DNA of 64,000 nucleotides, taken from the NCBI GenBank assembly GCA_023375675.1, contig JALQBC010000006.1, forward strand, positions 1,178,001 to 1,242,000, written 5' to 3'. The stretch comes from Cytospora piceicola. Lineage: Eukaryota > Ascomycota > Sordariomycetes > Diaporthales > Cytosporaceae. The notes below the pieces were generated by a model. It searched no databases and was not told the origin of the DNA. It saw only the letters and a program-made list of their open reading frames with translations. Each line of letters starts with the position of its first letter. Positions within the stretch are counted from its first letter, which is position 1. The position numbers and the translations under genes are program-made. This document shows positions 11,593-23,236 of this stretch, in pieces.

Positions 11593-12684
11593 ATGGCATC
11601 CATCGTCAAAGAAGCAATCAACAAGGCTGAGGCCCTGGTCACCGGCACCAAGTCCCATGGCAAGGGACTCATCCTGATCACGGGCGCGACATCCTTTGTT
11701 GGCACCCACATCATCAAGACCTTCCTCGCCAACGGCTACTACGTCCGCGGCCAGGTCCGTAACGAAAAGTCGGCCCAGAAGGTTCACAAGGTCTTCCCCA
11801 ACGCCGGCGAGACCCTCACCACAGTTGTCGTCCCGGATATCACCACCGCGGGCGCCTTCGACGAGGCCGTCAAGGATGTCGCGGGAGTAATCCACTCCGC
11901 CTCTCCCTTCCAGATGGAGGTCAAGAACAATGAGAAGGACCTTCTCGAGCCTGCTATCAAGGGCACCAACCGCATCCTCGAGGCCGTCGCCGCCTACGCC
12001 CCCCAGGTCAAGCGCGTCGTCATAACCTCCTCCTTCGCCTCCATTATCGACCCCACCAAGGGTGTCTGGCCGGGCAAGACCTACACCGAGGAGGACTGGA
12101 ACCCGGTGACCTACGAGCAGGCCGCCGAGGGCCCCGGACCCGTCGCCTACTGCGGTTCCAAGAAGCTGGCCGAGAAGGCTGGCTGGGACTTCGTCGAGAC
12201 GAAGAAGCCCAACTTCACCGTGTCCACCATCTGCCCTCCCATGATCTACGGGCCCGTCGAGCACGACGCCGACCTCAAGAACCTCAACACCAGCACGGCC
12301 GACATCTACCGGCTCATGGACGGCAGCTCCAAGGAGCCCGGCGACTGCGCCTTCCCCTGCTTCGCCGACGTGCGCGACGTCGGCGAGGCGCACTTCCGCG
12401 CCTACGAGAGGGCCGAGCCCGGCAGGTACTTCATCACCTCGGGCTCGTTCGACTACGTCGACGTGGCCAAGGTCCTGCGCGAGGAGTTCCCCGATCGCGT
12501 CGACAGGATTGCCGACCCGGCGCTCACCGAGAAGGTCGATGCCTTCAAGGTCGACAACTCCAGGACGGGCCGGGAGCTGGGCCTGACCTTCAGGGGCCTG
12601 CGCGAGTGCATCCGGGACACTGCTGTGAGCCTGATCGCTCTGGAGCAGGGGAAGACGTACGCTGAGGTCTCGAAGACGGCTTAA
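11593..12684 (+). CDS. NAD(P)H-dependent ketoreductase/aldehyde reductase, extended SDR (Gre2/CCR-like)
   Basis: Intronless, 363 residues, with a strong start context (AAAATGG). The dinucleotide site reads TGATSFVGTH at residues 30-39, the Gx(2)GxxG variant of extended short-chain dehydrogenases. The catalytic pair is Tyr186-x-x-x-Lys190 within YCGSK, with the upstream Ser in the TSS motif near 145-147. The overall pattern matches the dihydroflavonol reductase/cinnamoyl-CoA reductase/yeast Gre2 group, cytosolic enzymes that reduce aldehydes, diketones or methylglyoxal with NADPH. The first 25 residues are an amphipathic extension not needed for the fold. The gene converges with the homogentisate dioxygenase paralogue (138 bp between stops). 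The substrate cannot be read from the sequence; reduction of retinal by this neighbour is conceivable but unsupported. Confidence 0.85.
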   Translation: MASIVKEAINKAEALVTGTKSHGKGLILITGATSFVGTHIIKTFLANGYYVRGQVRNEKSAQKVHKVFPNAGETLTTVVVPDITTAGAFDEAVKDVAGVIHSASPFQMEVKNNEKDLLEPAIKGTNRILEAVAAYAPQVKRVVITSSFASIIDPTKGVWPGKTYTEEDWNPVTYEQAAEGPGPVAYCGSKKLAEKAGWDFVETKKPNFTVSTICPPMIYGPVEHDADLKNLNTSTADIYRLMDGSSKEPGDCAFPCFADVRDVGEAHFRAYERAEPGRYFITSGSFDYVDVAKVLREEFPDRVDRIADPALTEKVDAFKVDNSRTGRELGLTFRGLRECIRDTAVSLIALEQGKTYAEVSKTA

Positions 12685-12822
12685 GTCAGGTGGCGGTTAG
12701 AATTTAGACATAGAGAAAGATATCATTATAGCGTAGAATGAACTTCATAGGCGACTTTTCGCCGAACTAAACCACTTTACTGAGCAAAGCAACCGGTTAC
12801 CGACGCCTCGTGACCCAAAATA

Positions 12823-14689
12823 TCACGTCCCCTTCGGAGGCCCTCTGTGAACTTGATCATCCTCATCGTCCGTAGCACTAAGCCTCCTGCGGTTGGCCAT
12901 TACTTCAAAAGCCAATGCTGTGAGTTCAGCCTGTATCGCCGCCTCATTAGCGATCCTCGTCTTCTCCAGTGTCTGGCTGGCCAGAAGGAGTTTGTCTGCA
13001 AAGGGAGCTCGGACACCGTCCCAGAAGCCTGGGTCATCCACTACAAATATTATTCTATCAGTCAGCCAGTCCAGGATGTTGAAGGGAGTGGAGTCATTCT
13101 TACAACGAATGTCAGGATGCTTCTCGGTAGCCCATCTGGTAAGACCAACATGAGAAGAGACGTGGAACATGAGTCCCAGGAAATCCCTCCCCGCCACCTC
13201 CGCTCTCAACTCCCGCTCACTTTCCGCTTTCCAGCACTCATAACTCTCCCCATGGGGCATATACCCCTGCTCGAAACTCAGACCACCCGCCTCCAACTTC
13301 CTCACGCTCCCTCTATACTCCCCCTTAATAATCCCCACCAGCTCCGTCGCCATCGTGCGGTGGTGATATGGGATCCGCAGTGTATCCTTGGCGACGGCGA
13401 ACTTCTCCCCAAACACACAAAAGTCCACGAGACTCACACCAGGCCACTTCGACGGCGCAGTGAGGACGCAGTATGCCGTGGGGTCAAGCTGGTCCGTGTT
13501 GGCAGTGAGATGCGCGAAGTGGGAAAGGTTGTACTTGTACGGGGAGTACCGTCCATGCCAAGCCACGACATCGAATGGTGTATGGAGTTGAGTATACTGG
13601 TAGAATTTCCCCGCAAGTTTGGTCAAGATGCGCCAGCGTGGCGGAGGTGGCTCTGCCATTGGGAGAGAAGAGCTGTCTCCTGGAACAGGCTGTGGCGGGT
13701 TCATATCCATCTCGAAGCTTGCGACAGGGTACTGGAAATCCCTGACGTGAGCTAAGCCATTGGCACCCAGCGGGCCAAGCTCAGGCAGCCTGAAGTGCGT
13801 GCCGAAGATCTCGAGGATATAGCCCGACGCCCCCGAAATCTCGGGGAAGCTGGCGATGCCCACAGAGAACCTGAAGCCGGGCGGGAGGACCGCTATGGAG
13901 CCAGGGGGGACACGGAGGTGGCCGAGCTCAGTCTGTATGTCGAGGGTGCCGCGCTGGGGCACGATTAGGAACTCCCCGTCGTTGTTGACAAATGCCTCGC
14001 GGGTCATGTCGGCGTTAAAGGCGTACATGTGTACAGCCATGCCTTCCTTGAGGGTTGGGTCGCCGTGACCGCAGACTGTGTGGAGACCCTCGACGAAGGT
14101 GACAGGTTGATACTTTCCGGCATTGCCATCTTCGCCAGCGCGGTCTCTGAACGGCGCTCGTAGAGACCCCCATGTATGCGTGAGTGGTGTGAAGTCGACG
14201 TTGGGATTCAGGGGTAGGAAGCACGATTCGACCTTGTAGGTACCAGTGAGCCGCGCAGTCCCGGAAAGAGACCGAAGAAATACCGTACCTCTGAGGAGAT
14301 CTTGTATGGCCGCAATGGCCGATGAGCGACAGATGGTCTGGCTCGGTATATCCAACTGCCCCATTTCATCCATGTCAGAGTTGTACACATAGGGTAGGGT
14401 TGAGGACTTCAAGAGAGGACGGGCTGGACATATCAGCTTACGTGTTAAGTACTGACTCCCGTGATGATATGAAGGACGTTCCGTTCAGGTGCTCGGCATA
14501 CAAACCGTACGCGTGCTTTTGTGGGAGATTTGTGCCATTGTGAGGAAGAACACCGGCAAATGCTTCCGATGCATGATGATTACCAAACCCGTGCTGATAC
14601 CTGTAGGGGTCATGGCGTGTGGGCGGTGATATGTGACCCAGTACAGCCGAGTGATGGAGCCCGTCGTCGTTGATGAACAAAGTCTCCAT
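12823..14689 (-). CDS. homogentisate 1,2-dioxygenase-like protein (long paralogue)
   Basis: Three exons, 14689-14442, 14355-14289 and 14232-12823, give 574 residues. Intron 1 (86 bp, GTAAGC...CAG with a CTGAC branch point) and intron 2 (56 bp, GTACGG...AAG) are fixed by the family motifs they join, including YQHGFGN, YGLYAEHL and WIYRARPSV. The cupin core contains GDPTLKEG, NNDGEFL and GPLGANGLAHVRDF. The iron ligands fit the human enzyme exactly in spacing: His396, Glu402 and His432 correspond to His335, Glu341 and His371. The normal reaction opens the homogentisate ring to maleylacetoacetate in tyrosine/phenylalanine catabolism. The protein is about 125 residues longer than the usual 440-450, with a Pro-rich insertion at about 270-290 and a C-terminal extension of about 90 residues. 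No fumarylacetoacetase or isomerase gene is next to it, so it may be a paralogue with a different aromatic substrate. Confidence 0.88.
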
Positions 14690-16114
14690 TTTGGCAGAAG
14701 ACGCGAGTGTTACGGAGATCAGGGAGACCGGCGTAGCCAGTGTACGTCTTCCTCGACGAATGTTGTTGAGGACGAGGAACACGGCAACACATATAAGTAG
14801 ACCCAGAGGCTGGTGAATAAAACCACGAACAGAGCCGAACGATGGTCTGGACTCTTTGAAGGAGCCTCCTTCTGTTAGGCAGGAGCTTCACAGGACCGTT
14901 CACCCAGTCAGACCTACAATATTATAACTGGGTAGCATCGATAGACCAGTGACAAGGGAAGCAGCCACGACACAGTGTGCAATCCGCTCCTCCCGACGAC
15001 GAGAAAAACCCCGAGTGGCATGTAAGAAGTGGCAACCTCCAATCGGGGCACGGCCGGAATATTCGCGATAGTTGCAACAACTCCTTGCCCGGTCCATCAG
15101 CTCGACAGCGCCCCTTGTTCCCGGGCCAGTCTGCTCCCCTGGCCATAGCCAGATACTGTGACATTCCGGAGCCTCCTCTTGTTCGCATATGCACGGCGCC
15201 CTGCTCTGAAACCCAACACTTTCCCCGTCGAATCACTGTGGGCGCCAGCTTTCCATCATTCCGAGACATTCGTCATCTTTCCCGTGCTCTATCCGAAAAG
15301 AGTGAAGCCTGAACTTTGTATAGGCAGACGATGGGACTCCGTATGCAGGATGGCCGCCAACAGCATGCCGTCGCCACTCTCTTCCCGGCGGCAGGCAAGT
15401 GGAACAAGAAAATGAGTTGATATTGGTGAAGTGATGCGATAGGCCCGACTGGTTTGCTTGGTTCTGCACTATAAGGTTTGTTCTTATTCGAATGCGTGCA
15501 GTATCGCAAGGGCATGCTCATGACGACCCATCGCAGCCGAGGGGCTAGGTCGCGGCTTGCCGGAAGAAAGAACAAGAATATGCGGCGGCATCTGTGTGAG
15601 CTCTACTGCATAATAGCTATAGTAGAGCCAGGGACCTTAGAACGCCATCAAAGCTTCCCAAGAGTGTAGTGATGTCGTAGCATGCGTAATCCACGGCTGG
15701 TTTCCATAAGCTTGAGACACTGGCGTTGACGGGCACACACCGGTTTCTTCCCCAGCGTAGAAATATGACCATGTGGCGAGCTTCCCGTCACGGAAGAAAA
15801 TATGCTCCCCAGTGCTGTCTTTTCTACCGGGAAAGCGTCGCGGAGTCGAGAATTGTCCGGCCGATCAGCCTAGAGCGAGGAAGACTGGCACCAGGATCTG
15901 ATATGCAAAGCACTCAAGCAAAGTATCGATCCGGCAGGCTATTGCAGGCTGTCACTGCGTGTACGACGTGCATCTTTCTTGCATGCCCAGGTGCGTCTAG
16001 TAAGATCCCCCCGGGCCTCGTCCCCCATGCAGCTCGTCCTCCATACCCACCTGGACACACACGGGTGGTCCAGACCCCCGCGGTTCCTGTTTGCCCGCAT
16101 GCCACCACCCGCTA

Positions 16115-16150
<36 letters not shown>

Positions 16151-17309
16151 GGGGAGCTTGATCATCTCGGACATTCCGGAACTGTGTCGACCCGCTCGGA
16201 TACATTTGGCGGAGTGGCTCAAGCAGAGTTCAGATCAACCCTTGGGAGTCACCGGAGAAACCCTGCCGGGCGGGAGGCAACTTGTCGTTTAAACTTTCTG
16301 CTCGCACAGTTTGTCTTCTTCCTTCTTCCTTCGCTCACCTACCGGCGGGCTGAACCCGTAATACAGAGGCATGGCATGACGACTGGGAGACAGGCGGGAA
16401 GAAGGTAGGGGTGTGGTTGACCGACAAAGTCCGCCGTTCCCGTCACCATGCATGCATACATGCATGCAGTTGTGAGTATTGCATGCATTACGAACCCCCC
16501 AGGATATGGCAGCATACTGGACGATCCACAATATCCCATTCAGCCGAGTGACACTCTGCACGTGAAAAATCGGTATCGTTCCTTGTTGGTGCGGCCGACA
16601 CTGCTGTTGTCTTGCGAAAGTCTAGTGCCATGTAGTAAGAAGCCTAACGCACCTGACCCCAACCGACTTACCCAACACAAGTTCGTTGCCTCAGTAGATC
16701 TTCCAACATCGATGATCGATTCAGCATTTGTGCGACTCAATACATGAGGCATCGGTGGTTCACGTCCACCTGTACATGCAACATATAACGTCATGTACAC
16801 TCCTAGGCAAGGAGGCGGAGAAGAGGATGAGACGGGAAACAAGAAAGGCAAATGAAAACAAGTAGGGGCTGAACGAGCAGAAATGTGGAAGGGGGTATCG
16901 GTACATTGTATTTACGCCACTGCTACCTCCCAACATACCACTGTGAATCAGCCCTCTATGGAAATGCCCGCTATGCAATGCAATGCGTTTACCTCGAACC
17001 AATTTGCTGGACAGCAGCCAACCACTTCTGCTCATCGGCCCTTGTTTTAAGAAACATTCGTTAGCCCTTTAATCCATCGCCAAAGCAAGAACAGGGTGAG
17101 TGTGGTGCGACAGGCAGACATCAAGAACGCGTTGTCCGGCAGTTCTCTGGTGGCACAGGAGACCCGGAGGTACTCGGCGCTGTGGTGGAATGCGAGATGG
17201 GGTGACTAACAGCCTATTTTCCATCCACGGGCAACAGGATTCCCCGACATGGCATGTCGTGACAAGGGTAAAGGAAAGAAACCAAAAGGCAAAGTATTCA
17301 TGGGGGAAC
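14690..17309. other. 2.6-kb intergenic region with TG microsatellite
   Basis: No convincing gene. Open frames of up to 188 codons exist, but they have no recognisable domain and one is built largely on a dinucleotide repeat. A GCATGCAT-rich patch lies at 16446-16490. The interval contains the 5' flank of the homogentisate dioxygenase paralogue and the 3' flank of the golgin gene. Confidence 0.5.
16117..16149. repeat. (TG)n microsatellite
   Basis: Uninterrupted TG dinucleotide tract of 33 bases in intergenic DNA. Confidence 0.95.
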
Positions 17310-20300
17310 TCACTTATCGAAGCTCAACAACTTCCCCAGCACCGGCACTAGCTGCGACCGGAGCTTGTTGTCTTTTTGCTCGAGAAACTGCAGCAGGATC
17401 GTCTTCAGGTAAACCGCATCGACCCCACCTGCTTGTCCACCACTTCGTTGACTATCCATCGAGCTTCGTCCTGCAGGGCTGTGAATGCCCGTGGTAGCAA
17501 CCTTGGCCTGCGCAATCTTGAGTTCTTTGACAATCTTGTCGTATCGTATCCTGTAGTCATCAAGCGATCTTCGGAGGTCGTTTCTCGCCTTCTCCGCGTC
17601 CCTAACTTGTTGTTCAGACGCGTCGAGTGTGGCACGTAGACCATTAACAGTCTCGCGCATCCCGTTCACCTCTTCGTCAGCCTTGGCTTCAACAGCCTCG
17701 AGCTCCTCACGTCTCCTCTTCCATTCCCGCTCCTTGTGCTCAAGCTCGTCCTTCACATCAGTCAAGGTCTTTTTCTCCCTTTCAAGATCACGCAGTTGAG
17801 TTCTGAGCTCCTCCAGTTGCCGGTTTGTTCGTCGGGATGTGGACAACATCTCATGCTCAAACCTATCCCTCTCCTTCTCCGCCTCTTCAATGCGATCTTG
17901 CCACTCCCGGGTCTTGGAGTTCGCCCGCTCGTCCGCCTCGGCGAGAAGCCGGCGCATGGTTTCCGCCTCTCGAGTGCGTTCGCTCAGCAGCTTACGGCAC
18001 TCGGCGATCTCTTCCTCCAGACTCTCCGCTTGCGACTGGCTCTCCTTGAGCTGGATACTCAACTCATGCGTCTGATCGCGCATGCTGCCCAGCAGATTCT
18101 GAGCGTTTGTGTACTGGCTCGTCTTGAGCTCAGCCTCCTCCTTCGCGATCTCAGCATCCCTGCGCAATTTCGAGCACTCAACGTCTAGCTCCTTGACGCG
18201 CGGTCGCAATTTGGTCATCTCGTCTTGCAGCTTCTGCAACTCGCGCGTGGCCTTTTCTTCCTTGGCACTCAACTCGATCTTCTCGTTCTCGGCCTTGCGC
18301 AAGTCTCGGCCCGCCACACGCTTCTCATTCTCCAGGCTCACTTTAGCATTTGTCTCCGCGGTCAGCTTCTCGCGCAGCGTCTTGATCTCCGACTCTCGGT
18401 CTGTGGAGAGGCGCTGGGCTCGCGAAACCTCCGTTTTCAGTTCCTTCTCGCGCTTCTCCATGGATTTCAGCTCCGCCGTCTTGGAAGTCAATTCCTCCTT
18501 AGTAGACTTGAGGGTAGCCGCTTCCTGCCGCAAGGACTTGAGTTCAGGTTGTGCCTTTTGCAGCACTTCGCGCAGCTCGGTGAGATCCTTATACCTGCTC
18601 TGGGCGAGCTGTTGCGCTGCGCCGAGGTCGGACTGCAGCGTGGATGACTTTGTCATGAGGTCTTCGTACTCAACTTTGAGGGAGTCGAAATCGACTTGTA
18701 GTTTCTCGTTGGACTTGGCTGAAGACGACGACAATACAAGCTCCTTCTCCAACTGGTCAATGCGCTCCTGGAGCTGCTTCTTCTCGGCCTCCAGGCCTTT
18801 GATCTTCTCCTTAGCTTGGACATGGTCGCCGCCAATGTCCACAAGGTTTTCACGCAGCGACTCGATTTCTTCGCGGAGATTCTCTTCTGTTTTGCGTTGC
18901 TTACACAGCCTCTCGATCTGCTCGTCCTTCGATGACACATCTGTCTTGAGGCTGGAAATCTCGGCTTGCAAATCAGCAACCGAGGGGCCCTCATTTGGTG
19001 TTACCGGAGGCTGCAGTGATGCATCACCAGCCATCGTTTCTGCTGGTGCATTCGCCGGTGCAGTTGCTCCCGCACCGCCCTTCTTCTTTTTCTTGTTCTT
19101 CTTCTTGTTCAATGAAGAGGGTTGGGCCGGTGCGGCTTGAACGTCGACGGGTTCCGACGGGGCTGTTGTAGAGGGCGTTGGCGGCGCAGTTTGCAATTGC
19201 CGGCCGAGCTCCTCGATCTTCTGCTCGTTCTCCAGCTTAGACTGCCTGAGTGTTTTAACCTCGGTAGTCAAGTCGGCAATCCGCGTATCAAGAGCTGCTT
19301 TGGCTTCCGTGACCTTGGTCAACCCGCCCTCCAGCTCCAAATGCAGGGCGCTGGTCTCGGCAAGCCTCACGTCCTTCTCCTTGATGGCAGCCGCTGTAGC
19401 AGTCTTCTCCATCTCGAGCTGTGCCTGCAAATCCTTCAACTGGGATTCGGACTTTTCAATGCGCTCTGTCAGGGTCTTGATCTCAGTGTCCCGCGCGGTA
19501 ATCCGTGCTTGGAGCGACTCATCCTTAGTTGCATTGTCTCGAGTCTCGACCAGGTCTCTGGTTGCCTTCTCAAGATTCTCCACGAGACCGGCACTATTCT
19601 CCTTGGCGGTCGCAAGCTCGGTCTTCAGGCTTGCGACCTCGACCTTGAGCTTCTCGATTTCGCCGTTCTTGGACTCGACCTCGGCCTGCAGCTGCGGAAG
19701 TTCATTGTCGTAAGAGAAGAAATCTTCGCTTGTCTCATTCTCGGTATCACCAGCCTTGGTCTCGGACTTGGTCCGTTCCATTTCTGGCTTTTCAGCCCCA
19801 GTCGATCCTCCACCAGCTTTGGCAGCCTCCAGCGCTGCAACCTTCTCCTTCAGGTCGGCAATCTCCTTGTCGGCCGCATTGTGTTTCTTCTTGAAGTCGT
19901 CCTTCTCAGCCGACACACGCTTGAGCTCGTCCATAACCATATCGCCTTTCAAACTCAATTGTTGCAGGTATTCAATGAGAGCGTCTGGGTCCTTTATCGA
20001 GGTCAGGGGTGTGTTTTCGCGAAGAGCTCGCTCGAAGGGCTCGATGGACGTTGCGCGGCTGTGCGCAATTCGGTAGGAGCGGAGTAGCTCTGGCCAGATG
20101 TCAGCTCGGCTGTCCGTGTCTTAGACACCAGTCTACTATGAACTAACCTGGGTAGGTTGCCTCCAGTTTCTCCAGCTTTCGTAGTCTTGCGCGTAGTTCT
20201 GGGGGATATTCGGGGACAGCAACTGATTTGGGAGGAGGAACGGACTTGTCTCCCTCGGACCTGCCCTCCTCATCCCCATTGTCTTCAGATTGCTTGGTGT

Positions 20301-20634
20301 TCCCGACTCCCGCGTCGCCACTGGACTCGCCATTCTGGGGCGCCTTTTCGTCTGTAGGCGGTCTTGGAGTAGTGGCGCGGCTGGGCTCGTCGTCGTCGAT
20401 GACAAAAGCAGCCTCAAAGACAGCTGGGTCTGTGTTGGCAGCGCCATCGTCGTTCTTGAGGGCGTCTTGACCTTGCTTCTTGGGCCTGGGTTTCCGCGCA
20501 TTGGATGCTCCGCTGTTGCTCCTGGTGACGGACGGAGATCGTCTCGCAGGGTCGACTTGATCGCTCACAGTCTTCTGGCGGGCTTGCTCTTCAGCAATAA
20601 CCCGATCAATCGAGCCTTTGAGTCTCTGGAACAT
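17310..20634 (-). CDS. GRIP-domain golgin (Imh1-like)
   Basis: Exons 20634-20148 and 20089-17310 join in phase 1 over a 57-bp GTTAGT...CCAG intron (CTGAC branch point), giving 1088 residues. The N terminus (1-160) is a charged, Ser/Pro/Gly-rich unstructured region. A conserved YPELLRSYRIAH segment spans the splice site. Residues about 215-1030 are almost continuous coiled coil with Leu/Glu/Lys heptads, broken by a Pro/Ala and poly-Lys patch near 480-500. The last 45 residues are a GRIP domain with the critical Tyr at about 1056 (YLKTILLQFLE) and the ending QLVPVLGKLL. Such golgins bind Arl1-GTP at the trans-Golgi through GRIP and tether endosome-derived vesicles. The gene diverges from lunapark with 793 bp between starts. 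The 343-codon plus-strand frame inside it is an antisense shadow. Confidence 0.93.
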
Positions 20635-21427
20635 GGCGGGCGAATATGGAGGGATCGTGTCACGGCCAAGACTTTAATTAATGCGCACGGTGAAGGGGAA
20701 AATAGAGCAAGATAGACACAACAAATTGGACAATTTAACAGAGACCTAGCGCAATAGGTATAAACATAGTATCATTCCCTGGTGGCACGCGCAGTATGCA
20801 ATGGAGCAGAAAGTAAATGGTGGAAATGAAAGAAAAGGAATGTCTTGTCTTCTGCGCAGTCTGTATTCTTGCGATCAGAGGGTCTGAAAGTTGTCGGCAG
20901 GTCGGTCAGCCTCTTGCTTGTGCGACGACGCCTTGAAGCACAAGTGTCCAAAGCTTCTGAACGCCCATTGCGCGGCCGTTTCCAGGCGAGCTCGGCCCCG
21001 ATAGCGCCGGCATGCCAGAAGACCCACTCCCCACTAACATTGACTTCCGAGCTTCTTTGGTGGGTGCCACGTTGTCTCGTCATCAGCTTAGTCATGCAGG
21101 GAAGCTCCTCCCCTTGAAAGCTCCATGCCCAAACAGGCGAAATTGTGACGTTGCTCGCCATAAATGCTGCGAGGCTGACAACTGGCACTCGTAATTACTC
21201 CCAATATTCAGCACGTTTTGAAGGCAACAAACTTCTTGTTTTCCTGCAGACACGAATCTATCAAGTGTTCTGCCAGGACATACACATCGTGTCCATCTTT
21301 TGTTTTCAGCCACTTGCTGCCTATGCTTCTTTGACTTGCACAGCTCGGTGAAATTCAACATACAACAAACAAATCTCCTTTCCAACAAATAAAGCTGTCT
21401 CCCTGCTCAGGGGCAGCCGACGACAGG
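20635..21427. promoter_or_regulatory. divergent promoter region, golgin/lunapark
   Basis: 793 bp between two head-to-head housekeeping genes. Short open frames on both strands show no family features. Nothing else seen. Confidence 0.5.
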
Positions 21428-22617
21428 ATGGTGTCGATCTGGCCATGGAAGGTAAGTTTTCCGCGATCTTGCCCGGCCTCTTCCATGCTAAAACATGCAC
21501 TGACGGGGTCTGTTGGTTACAGAAAAATGATTCTTCCCCGGCCTCCTTCGAAAAGGCCTTGTCGGTCCTTTCTACGAAGATCACAACTACCCAAGCCCGC
21601 CTTGAACAGAACCGCGCATCCTCTCGCCGCGTCCGTGTCCTGTCTACTCTCTATCTTTCATTTGCCTACCTCGTCTACGCCATCGTCGCCCTTCTCGTCG
21701 TAGGATACAAGAACATGGGCGCCTATGAGTGGTCTGGAATGGCTGGCGGTCCGGTCTTGATTTACCTCATACGAACCGGTTCATCAGCCATGTACGACAT
21801 GCGGATAGACAGTTGTAATGCAAAGTTGAAGGAGCTACAAGGGCAAAGAGCCAAGACCATCCAGAAACTCAAGGATGCTACCAGGTATGATTCAACGTTG
21901 GAGCTGTTGGAGAAGTATGGTGGTGGAGAGGGCAAGTCGAGATTGAAGAGGAAGAACACCGGCGAAGGCGAGAACGATGAAGGCAAGAAGGGCCAGGGAC
22001 GGCAGCAACAACAACAACCAGACGCGGGCGCTGCGAACCGCACTCGCATGCCTGTGCCCGCGACTGCCAACATCCAGCGTGGCAATACTATGCCACCCTT
22101 GAACTCGTCCGCGCCACAGCACCCTGGGCCGGGACCATACAATGCTCCGCAGGGACGTCTGCCCTCACCGAGTGGAGCTGCAGATGCATCGGCCGAATTC
22201 GCACCCAATGCCTATGACGTCGCCCGCCCACTCGCACCCCTGCCTTCAATGCCCTCCGGACATTACGAACCGTCAGCCCAAAACCACTGGTACGACAAGA
22301 TCATGGACTTGCTGCTTGGAGAGGATGAGACTGCTTCTAAGAACAGAATCGTTCTGATTTGCAAGCACTGTCGGCTCGTCAACGGGCAAGCCCCACCCGG
22401 AACAAACAGTCTGGCTGAACTCGGGGTGTGGAAATGCATGGCATGTTCTGCCATGAACGGCGAAGAAAATGAGGGCAAGAGGATCATGAAGGAAGTTTTG
22501 GGCCAGACTGAGCCTACAGATGATGGGGAGGAGAGCGATCTTGTGGAAGTACAGAGTGACGAGGCTTCGAAGGAAGAGGTGTCAGGGGCTAGCAAGCGAA
22601 AGGGAAGGGGCACCTAG
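21428..22617 (+). CDS. lunapark family ER three-way-junction protein
   Basis: A very short first exon, 21428-21451 (MVSIWPWK), joins exon 21523-22617 over a 71-bp GTAAGT...ACAG intron with a CACTGAC branch point; the product has 372 residues. The start with a Trp-Pro-Trp motif is typical of fungal lunapark. Helix 9-45 is a short coiled coil; two membrane segments at about 47-68 and 79-93 form a hairpin and are followed by another charged helix. A disordered Gln/Pro/Asn-rich region precedes a C4 zinc finger made of Cys288-x-x-Cys291 and Cys313-x-x-Cys316. The tail is acidic. Lunapark sits at ER three-way junctions and stabilises the tubular network with Sey1/atlastin and reticulons. Confidence 0.93.
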
Positions 22618-23236
22618 TGTCATTTCGAACACGGGCCCTATATGAAAACATAAAAAAATGAGTTCAATCTGCTCTCCTTCTTTTCGCTCAGTAACCTGCT
22701 CTGCCTTCATTATGAAATACCAGGCTTATATGACAGAACTAGCGACTTGTCCAAACTGGTCGATTACTAGGGTTGGTTCAGGGTGGGGCAGGGTTAGGGA
22801 TGGTTTCAGGTCAGGGTTCCGGGGATATTACTAACTACAGTAGCTACCCCCTATATATTATATCCTTATAGAGAATAAACCCTTAATATATTACATATAT
22901 CCGGTGGATAGATTAGCTGATAATATATGTGAACCCTTACCCTTATATATTATATGTCCCTTATATATTATACAGGTGGCTTAGATGGGCTATATGATAT
23001 ATAGGGGGTAGCCACTGTATTCCCTTATATGAGTACTGTAACGCAGAAACGGAACCGTTATTGCATAGCAATGGCGACCAACTAGGTACCTTATATCTCG
23101 TGATAACTATGTATTCGGTACGCACCCTGCAATGATATTAGCCGAACTATTTCCTCGTCTTCTTTCTATTCTGTAAACACAATTATACACCACAGCCTCT
23201 CAACATCTTTGACACCTAACACTATTACCCCAGGCC
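22618..23236. other. AT-rich intergenic region containing a MITE-like element
   Basis: Space between the stops of lunapark and the APH-fold gene. It holds the inverted-repeat element at 22836-23019 and no gene. Confidence 0.6.
22836..23019. mobile_element. MITE-like element with 25-bp terminal inverted repeats
   Basis: The left end, 22836-22860, and the right end, 22995-23019, are inverted repeats that match at 23 of 25 positions by eye; the core of the left end is GTAGCTACCCCCTATATAT. The outermost TA could be a TA target-site duplication as made by Tc1/mariner-type elements, leaving an inverted repeat that begins CAGT. The 134-bp interior is very AT-rich and contains two copies of a CCCTTATATATTATA-like motif. 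It cannot code for a transposase, so it would be non-autonomous. No other copy was seen in this window. Confidence 0.6.

Noticed and set aside
15726..16292. 188-codon plus-strand frame
   Set aside because: Begins at TTG or a late ATG and runs through a TG microsatellite giving Cys-Val repeats.
18109..19140. 343-codon plus-strand frame inside the golgin gene
   Set aside because: Antisense shadow of coiled-coil codons; Ser/Arg/Phe-rich without domain features.
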